Below, piece by piece: positions 17,868-29,325 of a DNA stretch of 64,000 nucleotides. Below the pieces are notes generated by a model, which saw only the letters and a list, made by a program, of their open reading frames with translations, ran no database searches and had not been told where the DNA came from. Position numbers and translations under genes: made by a program. The stretch is taken from positions 62,001 to 126,000 of the forward strand of contig CAVXSP010000001.1 in assembly GCA_963764505.1 (NCBI GenBank), read 5' to 3'. This DNA is from CAVXSP01 sp963764505 (GTDB lineage: Bacteria > Acidobacteriota > Vicinamibacteria > Vicinamibacterales > SCN-69-37). The stretch's first letter is position 1; every line of letters begins with the position of its first letter.

Positions 17868-20603
17868 CTACCCTTCCCTGAGCACCTCCGTCGGATCGAT
17901 CCGTGAAGCGCGCCGGGCCGGCAGCCAGGCGGTGAGGAGCCCGACGCCGATCAGCAGGAGCGTCGCCACGATGAACGTCGCCGGGTCTCGGGCCGTGAGG
18001 CCGAAGAGCAGGGTGCGGAGGAACTGCGAAGCCCAGAGCGTGGCGCCGGCGCCGATCAGGACGCCGAGGCCGACGAGCCAGGCGACGCGCGCGAGCACCA
18101 GACGCACGACGGTCGCCGGCTCGGCGCCGAGCGCCATCCGCACGCCGATTTCGGTGCGCCGCCGGCTGACCGCGTACGCCGTCACGCCGTAGAGTCCGAT
18201 TCCCGCCAGCAGCAGCGCGAGCGCGCCGAAGAACCCGGAGAGCGCGGCGACCAGCCGCTCTCCGATCATCGTGCTCCGCACCCGGTCAGCGAACGGACGG
18301 AACGAGAACGCGACGCCGGCATCGACGCGGGCGAGCGCCTGGCTCAGCCGGCTCTCCACGGCCGCCCAGGCGCCCGGGCTGGTCACTTCCGCCGCGAGCA
18401 CCGCCTCCGGCCCCAGCCGGTCGATTTGCGCGAACGGCACGTATATCGTGGCCGGCAGCCCTTCGCGCGGCGATCGGTACGCGCTGTCGGCGACGAGCCC
18501 GACGACCTCGTAGCCGTCCTGACGGCTCGGGCCGCCCATCGAGACCCGCCGGCCGATCGGATTCCGGCCGCCGAGGAAGCGCCGCGCGAACGCCTGGTTC
18601 ACGATCGCGACGAGCGGGCGGCCCAGGCGATCGTCGGCGCCGAAGTCGCGCCCGGCCAGCACGCGGACGCCGTAGGTCTGGAACCATCCCGGCGTGACGC
18701 CGTTGACCCACGGAAGCCGCGCCCCCGGGGAGCTGCTGCCCGCGTCCGGCAGGTCGACGAACGCGTTCCAGCCCGCGCCGCTCAGCGGCTCGATTCTCGA
18801 GATCGCCGCCGCCTTCACGCCAGGCGTCGACGTGGCGACGTCGCGAAGCCGCTCGAACAGCTGAAGCCGCGCGGCGCCTTCCGCGGGACTCCGTTTCACG
18901 TCGAGAGTGACCGTCAGCAGCGGGTCGACACGCAGACCGAGCGGCACGGCGCTCAGGCTCTGGAACGTCCGGATGAAGAGACCGGCCGTCACGACCAGCG
19001 CGAGCGAGAGCGCGACCTGACTCACGACCAGGACGTTCCTGAGGCCGAGGCGCCGGTCGCCCGCGATGGTGCGGCTCTGATCCTTCAGCGCTTCGTACGC
19101 AGCCATGTGCCGGGCACCCAGCGCCGGCGCGACGCCGAAGATCAGCGCGGTCAGCGCGCCGATGGCGGCCGTGAACGCGAGCACGTGCAGGTCGAGCGGC
19201 GTGTCGAGCGTGACGGTTCCGGCCGCCGACGAGAACTGCTGGACCAGCAACCGGCTCCCAGCCCGTGCCAGCAGCAGACCGAGGACGGTACCGGCCCCGG
19301 CGAGGATCAGGCTCTCGCAGAACAGCTGACGTGCGATGCGCAGACGGGACGCGCCGAGGGCCAGCCGGACGGTCAGGTCCCGCCGCCGCGCCGCCGCCCG
19401 CGCCAGCAGCAGGTTCGCGATGTTCGCGCACGCGATGAGCAGCACGGCGCCCACGACGACGATCAGGGCCATGAGCGGCTGCCCGAACTGCCCGCGCAGC
19501 TCCGATGGGCCGGTCGAGGCCGGCTCCAGCAAGAACGGCTCGGTCAGATAGCGCGCCTCCATCTCGGGGCCGAAGTTGGACGGGATCGTCGCCGCGCGAA
19601 TCTGCGGCTGTGCCGCGCGCAGCGCCGCCGTGGCCTGCGCGATCGTCTGACCCGGACGCAGCCGCAGCATGATCTCGAGCCACCAGGTGGATCGCGCGTC
19701 GAGCACGGTTCCCGTGCCGCGAATCAGCGGCTCGTCGCCGATGGGCACGACCAGATCGAGCGCGCGGCCGACGACCGGTCCGCTGAAGGCCGGCGGCATG
19801 ACGCCGACAATCGTGAAGGGCACCCGATCGATCGTGATCGTGCGGCCGACCACGTCCTCGCCGCCGCCCAGCCGGCGCTGCCACAGGCCGTAGCTGACGA
19901 CGGCGACGCCCCCGGTCGGGCCGCCGCCCCGCACGTCGTCGGCCGGCGTGAGCAGCCGGCCGCGGGCGGGTGTCAGACCCAGCACCTGGAACATCCCGCC
20001 GCTCGCGAACGCCCCGTCGACGAGATCCGTCTGGCCCTGCGGCGACAGGTCGAAGCGCTCGACGGAGAAGGCGAAGGCTCCCGCGCCGATCCGCTCCTCG
20101 CGATCGCGAATCTGCTCCCAGATCGGATTGGTCCAGGATCCGTGCGGAATGATGACGAGCTGCTCCGGGTCACGCACCGGCAGCGCCTTGAGCACGAGGC
20201 TGTTGAAGATCGAGAACAGGGCGGTGTTCGCCCCGATGCCGAGCGCGAGCGACAGCACGGCGGCCGCGACGACGACCGGTGTCGTCCGGAGCGCGCGACA
20301 GGCGTCGCGCAGGTCTACCGCGAGACGGGACGGCATGGTTGCTCCTCCATCGGGATGTGCGGCGCGTTCGGAACCGCGCGAGCCGATCCGCTCGGCGACG
20401 CCGTACCGGACGGCCTCGACGGCCGTTCGCGCCCAGAAGGCGACGTACGCACGCGAGCCCCGCTCGCGGGCGCGGCGGCAATCCGCGACGAACGTCTCGC
20501 GCATGTCCCGCTCGAACCGGGCGCGAAACGCCGCCGGGTATGCGACGAGGAGGACGCCGTACAGGCGACCGGCCGCTGAGCGACGACGCTGGTCGGCGCT
20601 CAT
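17868..20603 (-). CDS. ADOP-type permease with N-terminal cytoplasmic extension
   Basis: 911-aa duplicated MacB/FtsX permease. It adds a roughly 95-residue N-terminal segment (LYGVLLVAYPAAFRARFERD, RETFVADCRRAR) characteristic of the ADOP variant encoded beside PadR regulators. Then come LSLALGIGANTALFSIFN, the first periplasmic domain, LIACANIANLLLARAAARRR, a second periplasmic domain, YGVTAYAVSRRRTEIGVRMA and the ending RASRIDPTEVLREG. Its ATG overlaps the PadR stop codon (ATGA at 20600-20603), so the two genes are co-translated. No ATPase gene is nearby. The substrate is unknown. Confidence 0.92.
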   Translation of the reverse strand: MSADQRRRSAAGRLYGVLLVAYPAAFRARFERDMRETFVADCRRARERGSRAYVAFWARTAVEAVRYGVAERIGSRGSERAAHPDGGATMPSRLAVDLRDACRALRTTPVVVAAAVLSLALGIGANTALFSIFNSLVLKALPVRDPEQLVIIPHGSWTNPIWEQIRDREERIGAGAFAFSVERFDLSPQGQTDLVDGAFASGGMFQVLGLTPARGRLLTPADDVRGGGPTGGVAVVSYGLWQRRLGGGEDVVGRTITIDRVPFTIVGVMPPAFSGPVVGRALDLVVPIGDEPLIRGTGTVLDARSTWWLEIMLRLRPGQTIAQATAALRAAQPQIRAATIPSNFGPEMEARYLTEPFLLEPASTGPSELRGQFGQPLMALIVVVGAVLLIACANIANLLLARAAARRRDLTVRLALGASRLRIARQLFCESLILAGAGTVLGLLLARAGSRLLVQQFSSAAGTVTLDTPLDLHVLAFTAAIGALTALIFGVAPALGARHMAAYEALKDQSRTIAGDRRLGLRNVLVVSQVALSLALVVTAGLFIRTFQSLSAVPLGLRVDPLLTVTLDVKRSPAEGAARLQLFERLRDVATSTPGVKAAAISRIEPLSGAGWNAFVDLPDAGSSSPGARLPWVNGVTPGWFQTYGVRVLAGRDFGADDRLGRPLVAIVNQAFARRFLGGRNPIGRRVSMGGPSRQDGYEVVGLVADSAYRSPREGLPATIYVPFAQIDRLGPEAVLAAEVTSPGAWAAVESRLSQALARVDAGVAFSFRPFADRVRSTMIGERLVAALSGFFGALALLLAGIGLYGVTAYAVSRRRTEIGVRMALGAEPATVVRLVLARVAWLVGLGVLIGAGATLWASQFLRTLLFGLTARDPATFIVATLLLIGVGLLTAWLPARRASRIDPTEVLREG

Positions 20604-20950
20604 GCCGACCCCTTTCGCGAGGCGCCGCGAAGACCGTCGAGCGCGCGAACCAGCGAGGCCAGGTGCTCGCGCTCGGTCGCGAGCACCTGGCGGCCGCGCG
20701 GCGTCAGCCGGTAGTAGGTCCCGCGCCTCGGGTCCGGGCGCCCCTCGGGACCCGTTTCGGCCACGAGGCCCGCATCGATCAGCCGCGAAAGATGGCGATA
20801 GAGCGACCCCGTGCCGAGCGGGACGCGGCCGCCCGACTGCTCGCGGACCGCCTGCAGGATGCCGTAGCCGTGGCTGGCGCCGTCGAGCAGCGCGAGCAGC
20901 ACGTGGAGCGGCGCGGCGGCGAGCGAGCGTGATATGTCCATCTCGGACAT
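20600..20950 (-). CDS. PadR-family transcriptional regulator
   Basis: 116-aa winged-helix repressor. Landmarks are LLALLDGASHGYGILQAVRE, the GTGSLYRHLSRLIDAGLV recognition region and the wing RRGTYYRLTPRGRQVLA. Family members repress transporter genes and release DNA on binding small ligands. Start is ATG at 20950 (MSEMDIS); ATG at 20941 is possible. A -10-like TATAGT sits about eight bases upstream of 20950, so a leaderless transcript is likely. Inverted repeats cover the start. It probably controls itself and the coupled ADOP permease. Confidence 0.9.
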   Translation of the reverse strand: MSEMDISRSLAAAPLHVLLALLDGASHGYGILQAVREQSGGRVPLGTGSLYRHLSRLIDAGLVAETGPEGRPDPRRGTYYRLTPRGRQVLATEREHLASLVRALDGLRGASRKGSA

Positions 20951-20954
20951 GTCC
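20934..20954 (-). promoter_or_regulatory. Candidate PadR operator over the padR start
   Basis: Two overlapping inverted repeats: ATGTCC (20934-20939) with GGACAT (20945-20950) across a five-base spacer, and the perfect palindrome GGACATGTCC (20945-20954). They cover both possible start codons and directly adjoin the TATAGT -10-like box. Bound PadR would block initiation. Part of the symmetry falls in codons, so chance is not excluded. Confidence 0.45.
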
Positions 20955-21052
20955 ACTATAGACGTATTCCGCGCGAGATTGGTTGGCCGCGGGCCGCCGG
21001 CAGCGGTAGAATCCGCCGGTCCCGCACGCCGCCAGGATCGAAGGGAGGGCAC

Positions 21053-22033
21053 ATGCCGCCGAGCAATCGCCGCCATTTCCTGAAGGCCACAGTCACCGGA
21101 GCGGTCAGTCTGGCCGCCAGCCCGCTCGTCGGAGCCCAGACGCCCGGCCCGGCCAAGGCCGGGCCGCGGCTGGACGCCGGCGATGCCAACCGGATCTCGA
21201 TCCTGTCCTACTCGTTCCTCGGCCTGTTCCGAGCCGGTCAAATCGACGTCTTCGGCTATCTCGAGAGCTGCCGCTACCGTTACGGGCTCGAGGCCGCGAA
21301 CATCTGGAACGGCATGCTGGCCAGCACGGACGAGGACTACTTGAAGAAGGTCCGCGAGGCGCTCGACGAGCGCGATCTGAAGCTCTGCGTCCTGACGACG
21401 GACAACACGCACGTGTGGGATCCGGACCCGGCCGTGCGCGCGAAGAACCGAGAGAACGCGCTCGCGCACCTGAACGCCGCCAGGATGCTCGGCGCCGAGT
21501 TCATGCGCCTCGATGCCGGCGGGCCGGCGTCGGGCGACCGCTCGTCGCAGGCGGCGAAAGAATGGTCTGGCGAGGCGTTCGACGGCATCGTGAAGGCGTA
21601 CCGCGAGTACGCGACGTATGCGGCGGATCACGGGTTCAAGGTGGGCCCGGAGAACCACTGGGGTCCCGAAGGCATCTGGCCGAACATGCAGAAGCTGTAC
21701 AAGGCGGTCGGTCCGCATCCAGGCTTCGGCCTGTCCGTGCACATGTCGCAGTGGCAGGGCACGCGCGAGGAGAAGGATCTGGCCGATAGAGAGTCGGCGC
21801 CCTGGGTCGTGGCCGTCCACATGGACAACAACACGTGCAACGGTCCGCTCGACGAGAAGATGCGGCTCCTGCGCGATGCCGGCTACAAGGGCTGGTACGT
21901 CGTGGAGAACCACAGCAACGGCCAGAACGAATACGCCCTGACCGGTGTCCAAATTGCGCAGGTGCGGGCGGTGCTGCAGAGCTGGCGCGACGGCAGCGGA
22001 CAGAGCCGCGGCGTCGGCTCCGGCACCCTGTGA
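21053..22033 (+). CDS. Secreted sugar isomerase/epimerase-like TIM-barrel protein
   Basis: 326 aa. A twin-arginine signal (NRRHFLKATVTGAV, cut near LVGAQ) sends a folded protein to the periplasm. The rest is an AP-endonuclease-family-2/xylose-isomerase-like barrel. Candidate metal ligands lie in VGPENHWGPEG, VAVHMDNNTC and GWYVVENHSNGQN. Start ATG at 21053 has a strong GAAGGGAGGG site. A weak promoter, TTGGCC-18-TAGAAT, lies at 20983-21012. Secreted members of this family often occur with 3-keto-sugar enzymes. The convergent gene two positions on encodes a DUF1080 fusion, so a role in periplasmic sugar processing is likely; the exact reaction is unknown. Confidence 0.8.
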   Translation: MPPSNRRHFLKATVTGAVSLAASPLVGAQTPGPAKAGPRLDAGDANRISILSYSFLGLFRAGQIDVFGYLESCRYRYGLEAANIWNGMLASTDEDYLKKVREALDERDLKLCVLTTDNTHVWDPDPAVRAKNRENALAHLNAARMLGAEFMRLDAGGPASGDRSSQAAKEWSGEAFDGIVKAYREYATYAADHGFKVGPENHWGPEGIWPNMQKLYKAVGPHPGFGLSVHMSQWQGTREEKDLADRESAPWVVAVHMDNNTCNGPLDEKMRLLRDAGYKGWYVVENHSNGQNEYALTGVQIAQVRAVLQSWRDGSGQSRGVGSGTL

Positions 22034-22045
22034 CCCGAATGGACG

Positions 22046-22678
22046 ATGACCTATCTCGACGCAGCGCTGTTGAACGCGATCGAGCGCGGCTGCCGGCGTT
22101 TCCAGGTCCTGACGGGACGAACGAACGTCTGGCTGGCGATCCAGCTCACGAACCTCAGCGTCATCGTCTATTTCGTCGCGGCAGGCCTGTCCTTCCTGCG
22201 GCTCGACACCCTGCCGAGGATCGCGCTGGCGCTCTTCTGCGGCGTTCTGCTGTACATGCTGACGCAGACGGTGTTCAAGGTGCCGATCGAGACCTACGAG
22301 AGCTACGCCTACCGGCGCGTCGCGAAGGGCCTGAGGAACCCCCGGCGGATCCGGGACGCGGGGCTGCGCATCTCGTTCCTGACGCTCTCGCTGGTCATGA
22401 CCTATCCGGTGGTGCTGCTCTATCTGATGCTCCGCGTGCCGGCGATTCTCCTCGTGAGCTACTCGCTCATCGTGCTGACCACGGTCGTGCTGTATCTTCT
22501 CGCCTGCGACCCGCTCCCGCCGTGCGCGGGCACGCTGCCGGCCTGGCTCCGACGCTCCGCTCCGTCGCGGCTGGCCGTCGCCGAGGAGCCGGGGCGCCAC
22601 GCCGACGGCAGTCCGTCGCCGCGCAATGTGTCCCTGAAGCCCGGCCGACGATCAGCGCTGCTGCCCGCAGCCGTGTAG
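22046..22678 (+). CDS. Membrane protein of unknown function
   Basis: 210 aa with four hydrophobic segments grouped in two pairs (residues about 30-48, 55-75, 107-125, 130-152). A basic cytoplasmic loop lies between them (YRRVAKGLRNPRRIRD), and a polar, Pro/Arg-rich C-terminal tail of about 50 residues follows. It starts 12 bases after the sugar isomerase gene, so it is probably co-transcribed with it. I do not recognise a family; transport, anchoring or sensing are all possible. Confidence 0.65.
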   Translation: MTYLDAALLNAIERGCRRFQVLTGRTNVWLAIQLTNLSVIVYFVAAGLSFLRLDTLPRIALALFCGVLLYMLTQTVFKVPIETYESYAYRRVAKGLRNPRRIRDAGLRISFLTLSLVMTYPVVLLYLMLRVPAILLVSYSLIVLTTVVLYLLACDPLPPCAGTLPAWLRRSAPSRLAVAEEPGRHADGSPSPRNVSLKPGRRSALLPAAV

Positions 22679-22725
22679 CCTCTGCCGAGAAGCGCTCGCC
22701 CGTCCAGTCACCAGACGCCGCCGTC

Positions 22726-25566
22726 TCAGTCCGTCAACGTCCGAATCCGGATCTTCCGCCATCTGCTGACGAGCGGCTGATTGACGGAGACGCCCGATCC
22801 GGAATTCACCGGAAGCGCCAGATCGCGCTCGGTGATCCCGTGGAGCTGCAGGCCGATGAAGCCTGACGGATTGGTCCGGTAGACGTCTTCGTTGGTGAGG
22901 TCCTCCACCGGATGGCCGTTCACCCACGTCTGCACGCGCGGTCCCTTCGCGACGACCCTCACCGCGTTCCATCCGTCGTCCACGAAGTAACGGTGGCCGT
23001 GGTCGATCTTCTCCTGTGACGACAGCCAGCCGGTTCCGAGCGCTTCGCCGTAGAGGAGACCGGTCGTCGAGAGACCCGGGTAGAACCTGCGCACCTCGAC
23101 CTGCGGCCCGAAGACGCGCCCGGCCGAGAGGTCGAACCCGCGGCCAACCGTGACCGGCCGGACGCGGCTGCGGATCTGGATGCCCTGGTTCGTCACCGGG
23201 TCGACCATCGTCTCGAGCTCGAGCTCGAAGTCTGCGAATTCCCGCGTCGTGCAGAGGAAGGAGTTCATGCTCGCGCTGCGCTCGACCGTGCGGCCGACGA
23301 TGGCGCCGTCCTCGACGGTGTAGGTGTGCGCGCCGTCGAGGTGCACCCACCCGTTCAGGCTCTTCCCGTCGAAGAGTGGCATCCAGGACGACGGCTCCGC
23401 GGCGCTCTGGGTCGCTGGCTCGTCCTCCAGCGCGAACGCGATGACGGAATCGCCCGACTTCGTGGCGTTCTTGCCGCCGCCGCCCGCGGCAATCGCGACG
23501 TATTCCCTGCCGTCCACCATGTACACCGACGGCGTGGCGTAGCCGCCTGCCGGCAGCTGGTACGCCCACAACTGGCGACCCGAGTGCGCCTCGAAGGCCC
23601 GGATCTTCGCGTCGGCGGTCGCCGCGACGAAGACGACGCCGCCGGCGGTGGCCACCGCGCCGCCGTAGTTCATGGTCCCCGTGTCACGGATGCCCTTCGC
23701 GACGAGCTGAGGATACTCGCCGAGCGGCACCTTCCAGAGAATCGTGCCGTTGGCGAGATCCACCGCGTTGAGCGTGCCCCACGGCGGCGCGATCGCGGGC
23801 GCGCCGTCCTGATCGTTGAACAACGTGTACGTGTCAATCGTGTATCGCGCAGCGGCGCCCTGGCTCGTCTCGGGCAGAGGTCGATCGGACGGGCTGGTGA
23901 CGTATGTGAGTAGCGCGTTCATCTCCGCCGGCCGCAACTGGCGGAACGCCGGCATGCTGTTCCGGCCCTCGGAGATGACGGCCTGAACGGCCTGCCGGTC
24001 GATCGTCAGGTTCAACAACGCGGGCGTGGCGGGCGGCGCGCCGCGCCGGTCCGCGCCGTGGCAGGGCGCGCAGGTGCGCTCGTAGATCGCGCGGCCCAGC
24101 GCCATCGGAGCAGCCGGACCCTGCGCCGGCGCGTCGTACACCGGACGGAGCTGATTGATCGTGGGCGCGTCGTTGACGTTGACGTACAGCACGTTCAGCC
24201 ACGGATCGAACGAGCCGCCGTGCCATTCACTGCCGCCGAGATGGCCGGGCTGCGTCAACACCCCCCGCAGCGTGGGCGGCGTGAACATGCCGCCGGAGTC
24301 GTAGCGCCGGAACTCTCCCAGGGCGAACTCGTGGGCCTGGGGTGACGTCCTCGTCAGGTCGGCCTCGGTGATGGCCTGGCGCACCAGCGGGGGCGGCACG
24401 AGCGGCACCGGCTGCGTCGGCCACGCCGCTTCCCCAGGCACCGTCGAGGCCGGCACCGGCCGCTCGTACACGGGAAACACCGGCTGGCCGGTTTCCCGAT
24501 CAAGCACGAACGTGAAACCCATCTTCGTGAGCTGCACGACGACATCGCGCTTCGCGCCGCCGCTCGTCAGGGTCGCGAGAATCGGCGCCGGGGGATTGTC
24601 GTAGTCCCAGAGGTCGTGGTGGACGGTCTGGAAGTGCCACTTGCGCTCGCCGGTCGCGGCGTCGAGCGCGAGCACGCTGTTGGCGAACAGGTCCTGCCCC
24701 TTCCGAAAGGCGCCGTAGAAGTCGTCGGTGGCCGACCCGGTCGCCGCGAAGACCCAGCCCCGCTGCTCGTCGACGGTGATACCGCCCCAGGCGTTGGCGC
24801 CGCCGTACGGCTCGCCCTTCACCCGCTGCCAGGTGTCGCGGCCGTAGTCGCCGTCGCCGGGAATCGTGTGGAACGTCCAGACGAGCCGGCCGGTGACGAC
24901 GTCGTACGCGCGTATATGGCCGGGCGAGGCGTCATAGCTCTCGTCCACCCGCGAGCCGACGATGAGCAGGTTCCTGTAGACGGCGCCGGGCGAGGTCATC
25001 TCGAGGTTCACGGTGGACGGATCCACGCCGAGATTCTCGCGAAGATCGACGAAGCCGCCCTTGCCGAAGCTCGCAATCAGCTTCCCCGAGGCCGCGTCGA
25101 GGGCGTAGACCCGATCCTTCACGAAGTCGAACACGCGCGGCGGCTCGCCGCCGCCCTTCCAGTAGGTCACGCCCCGATTGCGAAGACGGATGACCGCGTG
25201 GCGCTCGTTGTACTGCGCCGGATCGAATGTCCAGATCTGCCGTCCGGTCGCGGCATCGAGCGCGACGGCCTTGAGGCTCGGCGTCGAGATGTACATCACG
25301 CCGTCGACGACGACGGGGTTGGCGTGCATCGTCGATCGCGACGTCGCGTCGCCGGTGTGATATTCCCACACGGGCCGCAGCCGCTGGACGTTCGCCGCGT
25401 GGATCTGCGCGAGCGCGGCGTACTGCGTCCCGCCGGCGTCGCCGCGGTACACGGGCCAGTCGACCGACCGAGGACCGCCCGCGCCGCCGGGGCCCGACTG
25501 GCCGGCGACGACGCTCAGGGCGCCGATGACGAGGGACGCGACGAGCGGCACGCGGGCGGATCCCAT
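22726..25566 (-). CDS. Fusion: PQQ quinoprotein dehydrogenase + cytochrome c + DUF1080 (3-keto-disaccharide hydrolase-like)
   Basis: 946 aa with signal peptide. Residues about 35-470 and 600-710 form a quinoprotein eight-blade propeller (WPVYRGDAGGTQYAALAQI, VHHDLWDYDNPPAP, GGSEWHGGSFDPWLNVLYVN, NYGGAVATAGGVVFV). A single-haem cytochrome c domain is inserted near residue 500 (CAPCHGADRRG, Met ligand in NSMPAFRQL). From about 727 to the end lies a DUF1080 jelly roll (PLFDGKSLNGWVHLDG, VDDGWNAVRVVAKG, ITERDLALPV). The first two parts match sugar or alcohol oxidising quinohaemoproteins passing electrons to the respiratory chain. DUF1080 proteins include lyases/hydrolases of 3-keto-glycosides. 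One chain could oxidise a sugar and cleave its product. ATG at 25566. Confidence 0.88.
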   Translation of the reverse strand: MGSARVPLVASLVIGALSVVAGQSGPGGAGGPRSVDWPVYRGDAGGTQYAALAQIHAANVQRLRPVWEYHTGDATSRSTMHANPVVVDGVMYISTPSLKAVALDAATGRQIWTFDPAQYNERHAVIRLRNRGVTYWKGGGEPPRVFDFVKDRVYALDAASGKLIASFGKGGFVDLRENLGVDPSTVNLEMTSPGAVYRNLLIVGSRVDESYDASPGHIRAYDVVTGRLVWTFHTIPGDGDYGRDTWQRVKGEPYGGANAWGGITVDEQRGWVFAATGSATDDFYGAFRKGQDLFANSVLALDAATGERKWHFQTVHHDLWDYDNPPAPILATLTSGGAKRDVVVQLTKMGFTFVLDRETGQPVFPVYERPVPASTVPGEAAWPTQPVPLVPPPLVRQAITEADLTRTSPQAHEFALGEFRRYDSGGMFTPPTLRGVLTQPGHLGGSEWHGGSFDPWLNVLYVNVNDAPTINQLRPVYDAPAQGPAAPMALGRAIYERTCAPCHGADRRGAPPATPALLNLTIDRQAVQAVISEGRNSMPAFRQLRPAEMNALLTYVTSPSDRPLPETSQGAAARYTIDTYTLFNDQDGAPAIAPPWGTLNAVDLANGTILWKVPLGEYPQLVAKGIRDTGTMNYGGAVATAGGVVFVAATADAKIRAFEAHSGRQLWAYQLPAGGYATPSVYMVDGREYVAIAAGGGGKNATKSGDSVIAFALEDEPATQSAAEPSSWMPLFDGKSLNGWVHLDGAHTYTVEDGAIVGRTVERSASMNSFLCTTREFADFELELETMVDPVTNQGIQIRSRVRPVTVGRGFDLSAGRVFGPQVEVRRFYPGLSTTGLLYGEALGTGWLSSQEKIDHGHRYFVDDGWNAVRVVAKGPRVQTWVNGHPVEDLTNEDVYRTNPSGFIGLQLHGITERDLALPVNSGSGVSVNQPLVSRWRKIRIRTLTD

Positions 25567-25666
25567 GGTGTCCCGGTGGGGTGATGATATCCGGAGCGAC
25601 CCGGCGGGCGAGAAGGGAAAACCGTCGTGATATAACTGCGGAAGCGGCGCGACAATCGACGATCAG

Positions 25667-25861
25667 ATGAAGCCACCTGACCGACGCGCGCGCGATCGAC
25701 CACCCGACGGACCCTGTCCGAACTGCCGGGCCAAGGGATCGGACGTCGTCAAGGTCACGATCCGCAGCGCCTACCTGCTCTACTTCAAGTGCGGCACGTG
25801 CGGGCACGTGTGGCAGATCGAGAAGCCTCCGCCCCGCGGACAGCGGCGCCGGGACCGCTAG
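25667..25861 (+). CDS. Small zinc-ribbon protein
   Basis: 64 aa, strongly basic. Two CxxC knuckles, CPNC at residues 17-20 and CGTC at about 42-45, flank a short beta hairpin (VTIRSAYLLYFKCG) as in zinc ribbons. The tail ends in RGQRRRDR. A TATAAC element at 25631-25636 could be its -10 box. Possibly nucleic-acid binding; no specific role can be assigned. Confidence 0.7.
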   Translation: MKPPDRRARDRPPDGPCPNCRAKGSDVVKVTIRSAYLLYFKCGTCGHVWQIEKPPPRGQRRRDR

Positions 25862-25904
25862 GGCGGCCCCTCGCCCCGATGGCGCGCCGGTCGGGGGCCC
25901 TCGC

Positions 25905-26096
25905 TCAGGCCTGCCGCACCCCGGCGCTCTTCAGAATCGAGATCATCGGACACCAGCGCGTGAACGCGGACTGGAACAGGTTCCCGCCGACGAACAGCGT
26001 GAACCAGAGCCAGCGCTCGTCCACGAACATCGCGAGCAGCACGCTCGCCATCACGAAGAATCCCGCAATCAATCGCAACATGGGCTCCAGAGTCAT
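25905..26096 (-). CDS. DUF2892-family small membrane protein
   Basis: 63 aa with two helices (MLRLIAGFFVMASVLLAMF, WLWFTLFVGGNLFQSAF) and the conserved end TRWCPMISILKSAGVR with the cysteine typical of YgaP-like DUF2892 proteins. Start at ATG 26096 is fixed by AAAGGAGA just upstream; the longer in-frame reading overlaps the RND gene. It lies 22 bases after the RND pump gene and closes the operon. DUF2892 modules are often next to rhodanese or sulfur genes; here its role is unclear. Confidence 0.85.
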   Translation of the reverse strand: MTLEPMLRLIAGFFVMASVLLAMFVDERWLWFTLFVGGNLFQSAFTRWCPMISILKSAGVRQA

Positions 26097-26118
26097 CTGT
26101 CTCTCCTTTGTCGCCGCC

Positions 26119-29321
<3,203 letters not shown>

Positions 29322-29325
<4 letters not shown>

